Below, piece after piece: positions 40,949 to 49,918 of a stretch of 64,000 bases of DNA. Source of the stretch: Aequorivita sublithincola DSM 14238 (GTDB lineage Bacteria > Bacteroidota > Bacteroidia > Flavobacteriales > Flavobacteriaceae); contig NC_018013.1 of the NCBI RefSeq assembly GCF_000265385.1, positions 399,001 through 463,000 of the forward strand. Direction: 5' to 3'. Under the pieces are notes generated by a model that was not told the DNA's origin, made no database searches, and was given only the letters and a program-made list of their open reading frames with translations. The translations under genes and the position numbers were made by a program. The stretch's first letter is position 1, and each line of letters opens with the position of its first letter.

Positions 40949-41214
40949 TGACTTCAGAAGAGCTTGATATAGCCTTTCAAAATGCCGTGAAAAGCATAAA
41001 CGAACACACGGAACCCTTTCCTGCTGATGTTTTGTTGCGCTTATATGCTTATTTCAAGAGAGCTACAAATGCAGACCACACACGGGCTGGCGGAAAGCCG
41101 CATATTTCTGCTTTCAAAACCAACGCACTTTTTCAAACACGCGGACTTACTAGCGATGAGGCTAAACAACTCTACATTGAGTCAGTAACCCAATACTTTT
41201 TATATCGAAAATAA
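40948..41214 (+). CDS. Acyl-CoA-binding protein
   Basis: The 88-residue, four-helix protein has the ACBP pattern: LDIAFQNAVKSINEHTEPFP, then DVLLRLYAYFKRATNAD (the YxxYKxAT-type acyl-CoA site) and GGKPHISAF. It would carry acyl-CoA esters in the cytoplasm. ACBP is common in eukaryotes and patchy in bacteria. Its ATG overlaps the psd stop by one base, placing it in the phospholipid operon. The terminal residues FLYRK match the family's end. Confidence 0.88.
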   Translation: MTSEELDIAFQNAVKSINEHTEPFPADVLLRLYAYFKRATNADHTRAGGKPHISAFKTNALFQTRGLTSDEAKQLYIESVTQYFLYRK

Positions 41215-41457
41215 TTAGGCCTGTTGTGCCTTGTTAAATTTTATTTCGTATTCCTCAATAGCTTCTCTAATTTTATCAACGTTTTCTGAAGCCCTTTCAT
41301 GAGCGGCTTCCATAGCTTCTTCTAAATCCTTATCTGGATACTGAAAAAGATCTGTGATTACGTGATTAATCTTGTCAATAATACTTTTTTGACTGTTCTT
41401 AATATCTTCTAGTTTATGAAGCATCGCTTCCATCTCATTATACTTTCCTTGATCCAT
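41215..41457 (-). CDS. Small coiled-coil protein
   Basis: The 80-residue product from the ATG at 41457 (MDQGKYNEMEAMLHKLEDIK) is nearly all helix with heptad spacing and rich in Glu, Lys and Ala. It ends EEYEIKFNKAQQA. It has no signal or membrane segment, and no enzyme motif. The stop directly touches the ACBP stop on the other strand. I do not recognise a family; a start at 41478 would add seven residues. Confidence 0.65.
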   Translation of the reverse strand: MDQGKYNEMEAMLHKLEDIKNSQKSIIDKINHVITDLFQYPDKDLEEAMEAAHERASENVDKIREAIEEYEIKFNKAQQA

Positions 41458-41593
41458 GATTATTTTGTTTTGGAACAAGATACTGGCAAAAGAGCTTCAG
41501 AAATTAGAAATTAACCTTGCTTTAAAACTAATTTAAGATAGTTTTATAAAATCAGAGGTTGAAAGTTTCAAATGTTTATAGAAAGAAGATTTA

Positions 41594-42037
41594 TTAGTCT
41601 AAGAATATTTCAATGGTTTGCTTTTTTTCTGGTGGCGTTTTTATTCGAATTTGAATTTTCTTATAGCTCCAAGCATCATTTATAAGATTGGCAACAATAT
41701 CTATCATCGCTTTTCCTTTAGATCCAACAACACGAATTGACGAGTTAAACGTTGTATTGTTATTAGAATACACTACTTGTCCCTCTACAATCGCAAGTTT
41801 ATCAATTGGTTGAATCTCTCCTATCAATTCCAAAACTCGTTGATCTGCATTCGCCTTTTCAATTGCATTTTTGTAAAGTTCTGGATCCGCATAGGCCTGA
41901 ACTAAATCTGCACTAATTCCATCCATTCCTGAAGAAAAGAAAATTCCAATGGAAATCAATAGTATTCCGCTCGCAATTATAAACCATTTCCAATTCCGTT
42001 GCCACAAACTTTTTTGTTCAATCAGTTCGTTATTCAT
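41594..42037 (-). CDS. Coa1-like membrane protein
   Basis: The 147-residue protein has one N-terminal helix (WKWFIIASGILLISIGIFF) after a charged head, and a beta-rich soluble domain with YADPELYKNAIEKANAD, ELIGEIQPIDKL and GKAMIDIVANLI. This fits the bacterial relatives of cytochrome oxidase assembly factor 1. No oxidase genes are near. It lies 40 bases before valS on the same strand, i.e. downstream of it, and could be read through from valS. Confidence 0.78.
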   Translation of the reverse strand: MNNELIEQKSLWQRNWKWFIIASGILLISIGIFFSSGMDGISADLVQAYADPELYKNAIEKANADQRVLELIGEIQPIDKLAIVEGQVVYSNNNTTFNSSIRVVGSKGKAMIDIVANLINDAWSYKKIQIRIKTPPEKKQTIEIFLD

Positions 42038-42077
42038 GGAGCTAAAGTTTATGATTAATAGAAATGGTTTTAAAGAT

Positions 42078-44708
42078 TTATTTCAATCCAGCCAAACTCG
42101 CCTTTAAAGTTTCGATTTTAGCCAAAGCATCCGCTTCCTTCTGTTTTTCCAATGCTACAACTTGTTCTGGCGCACCGCTTACGAAACGTTCGTTTTTCAA
42201 TTTTCCTTGAACACTTCTTAAGAAACCTTCAGTGTATTTTAGTTCTTCGGAAAGCTTTGCTATTTCTTCTTCAACGTTTATGGCGCCAGCAATTGGGATA
42301 AAATATTCGTTGCTTTTTACGCGGAAAGTAAGTGCACCATCAAGCTTTTCAGTAATGTAATTCAATTCTGAAACATTGCCTAATTTAGAGATTACCGCAT
42401 CAAATTCTTTTGAAGCCTTGTCGTTATTAAGCACAGAAAGTTCGATTGTATCTTTAAAAGAAATGTTCTTCTCTTTACGAATAGTTCTAATTCCAGAAAT
42501 TACTTCGGAAGCAAATTCAAAATCTTTAATAATTTTTTCATCATACGCCTCAGGTTTTGGCCATTCAGAAATTATTAAAGCTTCTGAAATATCGCGCTGC
42601 GTGATGTGTTGCCAGATTTCTTCAGAAATAAAAGGCACGAAAGGATGCAATACTTTTAAGTTATCTTCTAAAACTGAAATAACTTCGAGACAAGTTTTTT
42701 CGGAAATCTTTTCGCCGAAGGGTGGTTTTACCATTTCCAGCAACCAAGAACAAAAATCGTCCCAAACCAATTTATAGGTCGACATTAAAGCGTCGCTGAT
42801 TCGATACTTGCTGTAATGATCTTCTATTTCGGCAAGCGTCTTTTGGAATTTACTTTTGTACCATTGAAGCGCGATGATATCACTTTGAGATTGTTCTTTT
42901 TCAGTATCAACTTCCCAGCCATCAATCAAACGATAGGCATTCCAAATTTTATTTACGAAACCACTTCCTTGTTTGCAAAGGTCTTCATCAAACATTAAAT
43001 CATTTCCTGCGGGCGAGCTTAATAACATACCAACTCGCACGCCATCTGCGCCGTAAACGTCCATTAAATCTATAGGATCTGGAGAATTCCCCAATGATTT
43101 ACTCATCTTTCTGCGTTGCTTGTCGCGAACGATTCCTGTTAAGTACACATTGGTAAATGGTTTTTCGTTTCTGTATTCGTAACCCGCTATAATCATTCTT
43201 GCTACCCAGAAAAATAATATTTCGGGAGCTGTAACAAGGTCGTTTGTTGGATAGTAATAATTTATTTCTTTATTGTCCGGCTCCAAAATTCCGTTGAAAA
43301 CGCTGATTGGCCATAACCACGAGGAGAACCAAGTGTCTAGTGCGTCTGGGTCTTGTTTTAAGTCGGTGGTCTGTAGTTGGTAGTTGGTAGTTTTTTCTTT
43401 TGCCAACTTTAATGCTTCTTCAATATTCTCGGCAACTACGAAATCTTCCTTTCCATCGCCATAGAAATAAGCTGGAATTTGCTGTCCCCACCACAGTTGA
43501 CGGGAGATGTTCCAGTCACGCACATTTTCCATCCAGTGGCGGTAGGTGTTTACGAACTTTTCAGGAACTAGGTTTACATCTTTTTCCAGAACGGCATCCA
43601 AAGCTGGCTGGGCAAGATCCTTCATTTTAAGAAACCATTGATCGCTCAATTTTGGTTCTATAACCGCTCCAGTTCTTTCACTTGTCCCAACCTTGTGCAT
43701 ATGGGTTTCAATTTTTGAAACCACTCCCATTTCTTCAAGTTCTTTCACAATTTCCTTACGGACTACGAAACGATCTTTTCCTTCGTAATGAAGACCGAAA
43801 CTATTTAAAGTTCCGTCATCATTCAAAATATCTATAATTTCAAGATTGTGTTTGTCGCCAAGTGCTTTGTCGTTTTCATCGTGAGCGGGCGTTACTTTTA
43901 AACAACCTGTTCCGAATTCAATATCTACATATTCGTCTTCAATGATAGGAATAACGCGATTGCAAACAGGAACGATTGCTTTTTTGCCACGAAGATGAAC
44001 AAAGCGTTCATCATTTGGGTTTATACATATTGCAGTATCGCCAAGAATAGTTTCAGGCCGTGTGGTGGCAATGGTTAAAGTATCATTGCTACCTTCAATT
44101 TTATAGTTTAAATAATAAAGATTGCCTTGTTTTTCTTCGTGAATCACTTCTTCATCAGAAAGCGTGGTCTGGGCTTGTGGATCCCAGTTTACCATTCGGT
44201 AGCCGCGATAGATGTTTCCTTTTTTATATAAATCCACAAAAACTTTTATCACGGAGGCAGACATTTCATCATCCATCGTGAATTTGGTGCGTTCCCAATC
44301 GCAGGAAGCCCCAAGTTTCTTCAGCTGTTCTAAAATTATCCCACCGTGTTTGTGAGTCCATTCCCAAGCGTGTTCTAGAAATTCTTCACGTGAGAGCTTT
44401 GTTTTATCAATACCATCGGCTTTCAACTTTGCAACAACTTTTGCTTCGGTAGCAATAGAAGCGTGATCGGTTCCAGGAACCCAGCAAGCATTGAAACCCT
44501 GCAATCGTGCACGACGAATCAAAACATCTTGCAATGTATTGTTCAGCATATGCCCCATATGTAGCACTCCAGTAACGTTGGGCGGTGGAATGACGATGGT
44601 GTATGGCGTCCGTTCATCCACTTCAGAATGGAAATATTTATTCTCCATCCAGTAGCTATACCACTTGTTTTCAATCTGTTTCGTGTTATATTTTGCCTCT
44701 AAAGCCAT
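42078..44708 (-). CDS. valS: Valyl-tRNA synthetase
   Basis: From the ATG at 44708 the 876-residue class I synthetase begins MALEAKYNTKQIENKWYSYW. It has the HIGH motif as HMGHML within IPPPNVTGVLHMGHM, the KMSKS loop in RRKMSKSLGNSPDP, an editing domain, an anticodon-binding helical domain and a C-terminal coiled coil (residues about 800-870). A start at 44741 is possible but would fall inside a TAnnTTTG element, so the shorter form is preferred. Confidence 0.96.
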   Translation of the reverse strand: MALEAKYNTKQIENKWYSYWMENKYFHSEVDERTPYTIVIPPPNVTGVLHMGHMLNNTLQDVLIRRARLQGFNACWVPGTDHASIATEAKVVAKLKADGIDKTKLSREEFLEHAWEWTHKHGGIILEQLKKLGASCDWERTKFTMDDEMSASVIKVFVDLYKKGNIYRGYRMVNWDPQAQTTLSDEEVIHEEKQGNLYYLNYKIEGSNDTLTIATTRPETILGDTAICINPNDERFVHLRGKKAIVPVCNRVIPIIEDEYVDIEFGTGCLKVTPAHDENDKALGDKHNLEIIDILNDDGTLNSFGLHYEGKDRFVVRKEIVKELEEMGVVSKIETHMHKVGTSERTGAVIEPKLSDQWFLKMKDLAQPALDAVLEKDVNLVPEKFVNTYRHWMENVRDWNISRQLWWGQQIPAYFYGDGKEDFVVAENIEEALKLAKEKTTNYQLQTTDLKQDPDALDTWFSSWLWPISVFNGILEPDNKEINYYYPTNDLVTAPEILFFWVARMIIAGYEYRNEKPFTNVYLTGIVRDKQRRKMSKSLGNSPDPIDLMDVYGADGVRVGMLLSSPAGNDLMFDEDLCKQGSGFVNKIWNAYRLIDGWEVDTEKEQSQSDIIALQWYKSKFQKTLAEIEDHYSKYRISDALMSTYKLVWDDFCSWLLEMVKPPFGEKISEKTCLEVISVLEDNLKVLHPFVPFISEEIWQHITQRDISEALIISEWPKPEAYDEKIIKDFEFASEVISGIRTIRKEKNISFKDTIELSVLNNDKASKEFDAVISKLGNVSELNYITEKLDGALTFRVKSNEYFIPIAGAINVEEEIAKLSEELKYTEGFLRSVQGKLKNERFVSGAPEQVVALEKQKEADALAKIETLKASLAGLK

Positions 44709-44738
44709 ACTTTGGTCTGGTATTTGTACAATGAGTTG

Positions 44739-44746
44739 CAAAAGTA
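44739..44746 (-). promoter_or_regulatory. Candidate -7 element of valS
   Basis: The minus strand reads TACTTTTG, an exact match, 30 bases ahead of the ATG at 44708. It helps decide the start. Confidence 0.45.
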
Positions 44747-44835
44747 AATATATCTACAGGATAATGAAAGGAATAAGTTATTTTGCAGAATGTTTAAAAG
44801 TTCAATATCTTTACAATTATTAAAAAAACAAAATC

Positions 44836-45231
44836 ATGAAAAAACTAGCTCTTATAGCTCTTGTTGCCTTTATCGGTTTTTCCGCTAATGCACAGCAAGC
44901 AAAAATTAGTTTCAAAACAGATACCGTGGATTACGGCTCTATCGCAAAAGGTAGTGACGGCGTTCGTGTATTTGAGTTCACTAACACTGGAGATGCTCCC
45001 CTTATTATTAGCGATGTAAAATCCAGCTGTGGTTGTACTGTACCAAAAAAACCAGACGGTCCTATTGCTCCTGGAGCAACCAGCTCCATCGAGGTTAAGT
45101 ATGATACCAATCGTGTTGGTCCAATCAGAAAAACTGTAACTGTTTATTCTAACGCTAGCGAACCTATGGTAGCCTTAAAAATTAAAGGTGAAGTAATGAG
45201 TGACTCTAGCAGTGTTTTAGAAAAAAGCTAA
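44836..45231 (+). CDS. DUF1573 domain protein
   Basis: The 131-residue protein has a signal peptide (MKKLALIALVAFIGFSANAQ) and one Ig-like DUF1573 domain. The domain has the family pattern TVDYGSIAKGSDGVRVFEFT and a SCGCT cysteine pair in SDVKSSCGCTVPKKP, then VKYDTNRVGPIRKTVTVYSN. It is exported to the periplasm or surface. The family is abundant in Bacteroidota; function unknown. It is followed by a strong terminator and converges with the PDZ protease. Confidence 0.9.
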   Translation: MKKLALIALVAFIGFSANAQQAKISFKTDTVDYGSIAKGSDGVRVFEFTNTGDAPLIISDVKSSCGCTVPKKPDGPIAPGATSSIEVKYDTNRVGPIRKTVTVYSNASEPMVALKIKGEVMSDSSSVLEKS

Positions 45232-45245
45232 AAACTTTACTTCTT

Positions 45246-45287
45246 AAAAAATCCGGCTGAAGCTATTGTTTCAGACGGATTTTTTTT
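45246..45287. terminator. Terminator of the DUF1573 gene
   Basis: AAAAAATCCG plus CTGAA pairs with TTCAG and CGGATTTTTT with a small internal bulge, ending in eight T. The PDZ protease stop on the other strand touches its end, so it may serve both. Confidence 0.8.
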
Positions 45288-46614
45288 AGAAAACATTTTT
45301 AAGATAGAATTTTACTCTATTCTTAAACTCTCCTCTTTTAACTTCCATCGAAATTCTTTTACCTTCATCAGTTGAGAATATTTCAACTAATTGATACAGC
45401 TTATATTGATAACAAGGTTTTCCGTTAATGCTGAGTATTTCATCGTCTTTCTCAATTCCCGCCAAAGCCGCTGGTGAACCTTCGCGAACATCAGCCACAA
45501 CATATTTTGGAACCAAGGAAAAATGAACTTCCGTAGTTATGGACACGCTATTCCTAATAAAACTATCATATTCATTAGATTTATTAGAATTCACAGCTGC
45601 CTGACTCTCCTTTTTCACCAGTTCCATTCCTTGGTGCTCAATGGTTAATCCACTCATATTATAGTTGAAAGGATCATTGAATTTATTGTTCTTCTTAAAA
45701 CGGACTAATTTGTTTCCATAATCAAACGTAACGGTAAATCTGCTTAAAAAACCACCGCCCACGCTACCGTCCCGATCTTGATAATAACGCGCTTTTAAAA
45801 TCGCATCTTCTTCTGGAAAAGAAGTATTCACATCTTTCAAATGATAATTACCCAAAATTACATCTGGAATTCGGGTTCGTTTGCCGAAAATATTTCCGCT
45901 AAGACCAAGACCCAAAAAATCTTTAAAATAATTTTTAGGAGCTTCTTTAATAAAATCGAAATCATCAAAAAGCCAAATCACATCGCTAGAACCTGAATCT
46001 ACAAGTAGTTTCACTTCTTCTCGTCTTTCTTCAGAAACAACCTTTAAAGAAATATAAGGTTTGCTTCCCACAAAATTGAGTGGTAAATCTTCACATTTTC
46101 TACAAGGTTTTAGCGGATATTTTTTAGGATCATAAACAGTAATGACTTTTGAAGAATAATTAATTTTTACAATGAAGTTTTGAAAAAATTCATTCCCTAA
46201 AATACCGTGAATCGGAATGCCCATTCGTGGTGAAAAATTAAGCGAACTATCAAAAATTATGTAGAGATCATGATCCCTATCAAAGACATCGCCAACTCGT
46301 ATAGTATTGTTTAAACTTTTTAATGCTTCAACAGTTCCTCCTGCACCCAAACCTTGCAATTGTACTGGAGAAGTATTCCGAAGTTGAACACTGTCCGCAG
46401 CTTCCAAACTGAAAAGAATAGTAGATTTTACACCCGTATCAAGAATAAACGAAAGCGGTGTACCGTTAACATCAACTTCAATAATCGGCAAATTGTTCAC
46501 CAACTGAAAAGGAATGCGATCCTTCTTTCTATTGTTTTGCAATAAAAAGCTAGACTGCGCCATCAATGAAGCAGAAAAGCCTAAAAGTAATAACAAAACG
46601 AGGGATTTATACAA
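45286..46614 (-). CDS. Retropepsin-like aspartyl protease with PDZ domain
   Basis: The 442-residue protein has a signal peptide (MYKSLVLLLLLGFSASLMAQ). Two aspartyl half-sites follow: FILDTGVKSTI at about residue 57 and LLVDSGSSDVIWLF at about residue 200. A C-terminal PDZ domain covers about residues 360-442 (DVREGSPAALAGIEKDDEILSINGKPCYQ). The layout fits periplasmic proteases of the Bacteroidota with a clan AA fold and regulatory PDZ. The substrate is unknown. Confidence 0.87.
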   Translation of the reverse strand: MYKSLVLLLLLGFSASLMAQSSFLLQNNRKKDRIPFQLVNNLPIIEVDVNGTPLSFILDTGVKSTILFSLEAADSVQLRNTSPVQLQGLGAGGTVEALKSLNNTIRVGDVFDRDHDLYIIFDSSLNFSPRMGIPIHGILGNEFFQNFIVKINYSSKVITVYDPKKYPLKPCRKCEDLPLNFVGSKPYISLKVVSEERREEVKLLVDSGSSDVIWLFDDFDFIKEAPKNYFKDFLGLGLSGNIFGKRTRIPDVILGNYHLKDVNTSFPEEDAILKARYYQDRDGSVGGGFLSRFTVTFDYGNKLVRFKKNNKFNDPFNYNMSGLTIEHQGMELVKKESQAAVNSNKSNEYDSFIRNSVSITTEVHFSLVPKYVVADVREGSPAALAGIEKDDEILSINGKPCYQYKLYQLVEIFSTDEGKRISMEVKRGEFKNRVKFYLKNVF

Positions 46615-46727
46615 AGTTTAAAGGTCTATTTTAAAAACACTTGAAGTTATAAAAAAAAGTTGAATGTTTGTCTGGGCACTATGGAATTATAAATATATTT
46701 TGCAACTTTGCTACAAACAAATTCACT

Positions 46728-47918
46728 ATGCCAACAGTTTCAAACAAAGGGAAAAACATGCCGGAATCACCAATCCGCAAACTGGTTCCCTACGCCGAAA
46801 AAGCCTATAAAGCTAACAAAACCGTTTATCACTTAAACATTGGTCAACCCGATATTAAATCGCCAGAAATAGCAATGGAAGCTGTGGCACACCATAATTT
46901 GGAGATTCTTGCTTATACTCGTTCTGAAGGTTCGCTGGAATACCGTGAAAAAATTGCAAAATATTATCACCAAAACAACATTCCAGTTGAAGCAAATGAT
47001 ATAATCGTAACCACTGGTGGAAGTGAAGCACTTCTTTTTGCTATGGGAAGTATTGCAGACGTTGACGATGAAATAATTATTCCCGAACCATTTTATGCAA
47101 ACTACAACGGTTTTGCAACCGCTTCTGGCGTAAAAATTGTTCCCGTTATTTCCAATATTGAAGACAATTTTGCCTTGCCTCCTATTTCAGAATTTGAAAA
47201 GCTTATTACTCCAAAAACTAAGGCTATTCTTATCTGTAACCCTGGAAATCCAACTGGTTATCTTTACTCCAAAGAAGAAATACAGACTTTAGCGGAAATT
47301 GTAAAAAAGCATGATTTGTTTTTGGTTGCAGATGAAGTTTACAGAGAATTTACTTATGATGGCTATAAACATTACTCAATTCTTGAAGAAGAAAGTATGG
47401 CTGAAAACGGAATCATAATCGATTCTGTTTCAAAAAGATACAGTATGTGTGGCGCGCGAATTGGTTGTTTGGTTTCAAAAAATAAACAAGTTATTAAAAC
47501 CGCATTAAAATTTGCACAAGCTCGCTTGAGTCCGCCAACTTTTGCGCAGATAGCTAGTGAGGCAGCTTTGCAAACCCCGCAAAGTTATTTTGACGAAGTA
47601 ATCACCGAATATCAAGACAGAAGAAACACTTTGGTTGCTGCTTTAAAGGCCATTCCTGGCGTAAAAGTGGGCGAGCCAAAAGGTGCTTTTTATTGCATTG
47701 TGGAACTTCCTGTTAAAAACAGTGATGCTTTTGCACAGTGGCTTTTGGAAGACTTTGACGACAATGGCGAAACCATTATGGTTGCTCCTGCTGCAGGTTT
47801 CTATTCTAGCTCTGGTGTTGGGTTGAACCAAGTTCGAATTGCCTATGTTTTGAAAAAAGAAAGCCTTGTTCGGGCAGTAGAAATCCTAAAAATTGCGCTT
47901 CAAAAATACAAGGATTAA
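46728..47918 (+). CDS. PLP-dependent aminotransferase (aspartate aminotransferase type I)
   Basis: The ATG at 46728 gives MPTVSNKGKNMPESPIRKLV and 396 residues. A TTG at 46668 is in frame but upstream of the family start. The fold type I features are LNIGQPDIKSP, TTGGSEALLFA, CNPGNPTGYLYS, VADEVYREF and the PLP lysine in IDSVSKRYSMCGARIG. It transfers amino groups, probably from aspartate or an aromatic amino acid. It shares TAATG with murB, so the two are co-translated. Confidence 0.92.
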   Translation: MPTVSNKGKNMPESPIRKLVPYAEKAYKANKTVYHLNIGQPDIKSPEIAMEAVAHHNLEILAYTRSEGSLEYREKIAKYYHQNNIPVEANDIIVTTGGSEALLFAMGSIADVDDEIIIPEPFYANYNGFATASGVKIVPVISNIEDNFALPPISEFEKLITPKTKAILICNPGNPTGYLYSKEEIQTLAEIVKKHDLFLVADEVYREFTYDGYKHYSILEEESMAENGIIIDSVSKRYSMCGARIGCLVSKNKQVIKTALKFAQARLSPPTFAQIASEAALQTPQSYFDEVITEYQDRRNTLVAALKAIPGVKVGEPKGAFYCIVELPVKNSDAFAQWLLEDFDDNGETIMVAPAAGFYSSSGVGLNQVRIAYVLKKESLVRAVEILKIALQKYKD

Positions 47919-48931
47919 TGCTTGTTGAAGAAAACAAATCGCTTAAAAACTACAATACTTTTGGAATAGATTGCAACGCGCGCTATTTTGTTTCAGTTGA
48001 AACAATAGCAGAATTAAAGCAAGGGCTTTTTAAAAAACCTTCCGAAGCACTTTTCATCCTTGGTGGCGGTAGCAATATGTTGCTTACAGGAAATTTGGAC
48101 GCGTTTGTGCTTCATATAAATTTAAAAGGAATTGAAATCTTAAAAGAAACCGAAACCGAAGTTTTTGTAAAAGCAATGGCTGGCGAAAATTGGCATGACT
48201 TTGTTCAATATTGCATACTGAATGATTTTGGTGGTTTAGAAAATCTTTCGTTAATCCCCGGAAATGTTGGTACAGCGCCAATTCAAAACATTGGTGCTTA
48301 TGGTGTCGAGTTAAAAGATACTTTCGAAAGTTGCAATACCGTTGAAATCGAAACTTTAAACGAAAGAGCATTCACAAAAGACGAATGTGCTTTTGAGTAC
48401 CGAAATTCAATCTTCAAAAATGAAGCGAAGGGAAAATACATTATTACAAGTGTAATCTTCAAACTGACAAAAAAAGATCACAAAACCAGTATTTCTTACG
48501 GTGATATTCAGAAGAATTTAGCTGAAAGAAATATTCAAAATCCAACAATAAAAGATATTTCTGAGGCAGTAATTGCCATCCGACAGGCAAAACTTCCAGA
48601 CCCGAAAGTGTTGGGAAATAGCGGCAGTTTCTTCAAAAACCCGGTAGTAGATTCTGAAACTTTTCAAGAGTTTAGAAGGAATTTTCCCGAAGCACCATTT
48701 TATGAACTTTCACCTACAGGATTTAAAATTCCAGCAGGTTGGTTGATTGAAAAAGCAGGATTTAAAGGCCAACGTTTTGGTGATGCAGGCGTACATAAAA
48801 ACCAAGCCTTAGTTTTGGTCAATTACGGAAACGCAACAGGAGCAGAAATTTGGCAACTAGCCATGACCGTGCAAAAAAAGGTCAGAGAAATGACTGGAAT
48901 TTTTATTGAACCTGAAGTAAACGTTTTTTAG
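47918..48931 (+). CDS. murB: UDP-N-acetylenolpyruvoylglucosamine reductase
   Basis: The 337-residue flavoenzyme makes UDP-MurNAc, the second committed step of peptidoglycan precursor synthesis. It shows NTFGIDCNARYFV, ILGGGSNMLLTGN (FAD loop), LSLIPGNVGTAPIQNIGAYGVE, RNSIFKN and GNSGSFFKNPVV with the catalytic Ser. The longer form, with the inserted region after residue 190, fits type I MurB. It overlaps the aminotransferase by one base and the fasciclin gene on the other strand by four. Confidence 0.96.
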   Translation: MLVEENKSLKNYNTFGIDCNARYFVSVETIAELKQGLFKKPSEALFILGGGSNMLLTGNLDAFVLHINLKGIEILKETETEVFVKAMAGENWHDFVQYCILNDFGGLENLSLIPGNVGTAPIQNIGAYGVELKDTFESCNTVEIETLNERAFTKDECAFEYRNSIFKNEAKGKYIITSVIFKLTKKDHKTSISYGDIQKNLAERNIQNPTIKDISEAVIAIRQAKLPDPKVLGNSGSFFKNPVVDSETFQEFRRNFPEAPFYELSPTGFKIPAGWLIEKAGFKGQRFGDAGVHKNQALVLVNYGNATGAEIWQLAMTVQKKVREMTGIFIEPEVNVF

Positions 48932-49554
48932 TTCGCGTTAAACACGCTATCAACAATGTAAACTACTCCGTTGGAACCTTCAACACTACCTTTTATAATT
49001 TTTGCAGTAACGCCTTCTCCATCAGAAACAATAATATCATCACCAGATTTTGTGGCGATTAAGGTAATACCAGCTAAGGTTTTCAGTTTTGCTTTTCCAC
49101 TTTTGTTGATGGTTTGCAAAAGTGTTGCTCTATCCAATTTTCCTGTGACAATGTGAGATTTCAACAATTCTTCAAGTTTTGCTATGTTCTCAGGGTTTGA
49201 AAGAAAGGTTTTCTTTTCAGTAGTTAAAGATGCTAGCGCCGCAGTTGTAGGCCCAAAAACTGTAAATGGTCCTTCTTCCTTAGAAAGCTGATTCGCCAAA
49301 TCTGCCGTTACAAGATAACTTGCAAACTTTTTTAATTGTGGTTCGTTCATTATGCGAGCCATTGCGCTTGTCAACATTGCAATATCTTCAGATGTTAAAT
49401 CCTTTTTAGGTGCGCGTTTCACTGGCGGCTTCTGAATAGTATCTATTACCGCACTGTCAGCTTCTATTTTTTTAGCTTCTTGTGTCTCGTTTTTACATGA
49501 AAACGTGAGTAAAGTAAACATTGAAAGAAATAGAAAAATGAATAGTTTTTGCAT
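48928..49554 (-). CDS. Fasciclin-domain lipoprotein
   Basis: The 208-residue protein has a lipobox ending TFSC (Cys20). A charged linker of about 40 residues leads to one FAS1 domain, residues about 65-208: PFTVFGPTTAALASL, LKSHIVTGKLD and NGVVYIVDSVFNAN. FAS1 domains mediate adhesion or surface contact. The stop overlaps the murB stop by four bases. No terminator is visible between the convergent genes. Confidence 0.9.
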   Translation of the reverse strand: MQKLFIFLFLSMFTLLTFSCKNETQEAKKIEADSAVIDTIQKPPVKRAPKKDLTSEDIAMLTSAMARIMNEPQLKKFASYLVTADLANQLSKEEGPFTVFGPTTAALASLTTEKKTFLSNPENIAKLEELLKSHIVTGKLDRATLLQTINKSGKAKLKTLAGITLIATKSGDDIIVSDGEGVTAKIIKGSVEGSNGVVYIVDSVFNAN

Positions 49555-49619
49555 TGTTAATATATTTAAAATGGAGGCTAAAAATACTTAAATTCCGAGC
49601 GAAACAAGTAGAAAGATTG

Positions 49620-49627
49620 TATTTTTG
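49620..49627 (+). promoter_or_regulatory. Candidate -7 element of the 74-aa membrane protein gene
   Basis: TATTTTTG matches TAnnTTTG exactly, 17 bases ahead of the ATG at 49645. No -33 TTTG seen. Confidence 0.4.
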
Positions 49628-49644
49628 TAGTCAAATTTAAACAG

Positions 49645-49869
49645 ATGAAACTTTTACTTATCACCCTAGCATTATTATTACTTGCAGTAGCAGGAATCGC
49701 AATAAAACTTTGGGCAAAGAAGGACGGAAAATTTGCTGGAACCTGTGCTAGTCAAAGCCCTTTTTTAAACAAAGAAGGAGCGTCTTGTGGCTTCTGCGGA
49801 AAAACTCCAGACCAGTTTGAAAATTGCGCAGAAGACAGTCACAAACTGGAAGCGTCCAACAGCAAATAA
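49645..49869 (+). CDS. Small membrane protein with four cysteines (74 aa)
   Basis: One N-terminal helix (LLLITLALLLLAVAGIAIKLW) is followed by a short soluble tail with CASQSPF, SCGFCGKTPDQFENC. The cysteines (CX2C and two others) suggest metal or disulfide binding. Similar short proteins occur in other Flavobacteriia, where they are named only as membrane or secreted proteins. The gene has its own promoter element and is followed by a palindromic repeat. Confidence 0.75.
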   Translation: MKLLLITLALLLLAVAGIAIKLWAKKDGKFAGTCASQSPFLNKEGASCGFCGKTPDQFENCAEDSHKLEASNSK

Positions 49870-49882
49870 ATTCCAAAATCCA

Positions 49883-49900
49883 TCCCGATAGCTATCGGGA
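49883..49900. repeat. TCCCGATAGCTATCGGGA palindromic repeat
   Basis: This 18-base perfect palindrome lies between the small membrane protein and the GT2 gene. It shares its 16-base core exactly with 26216-26231. It has no T-run after it. Confidence 0.75.
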
Positions 49901-49918
49901 CTACAATCGTAAATATTT

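Noticed and set aside
46668..46727. 20-codon upstream extension of the aminotransferase from a TTG
   Set aside because: The added residues are not family-like and the ATG at 46728 gives the usual N-terminus.
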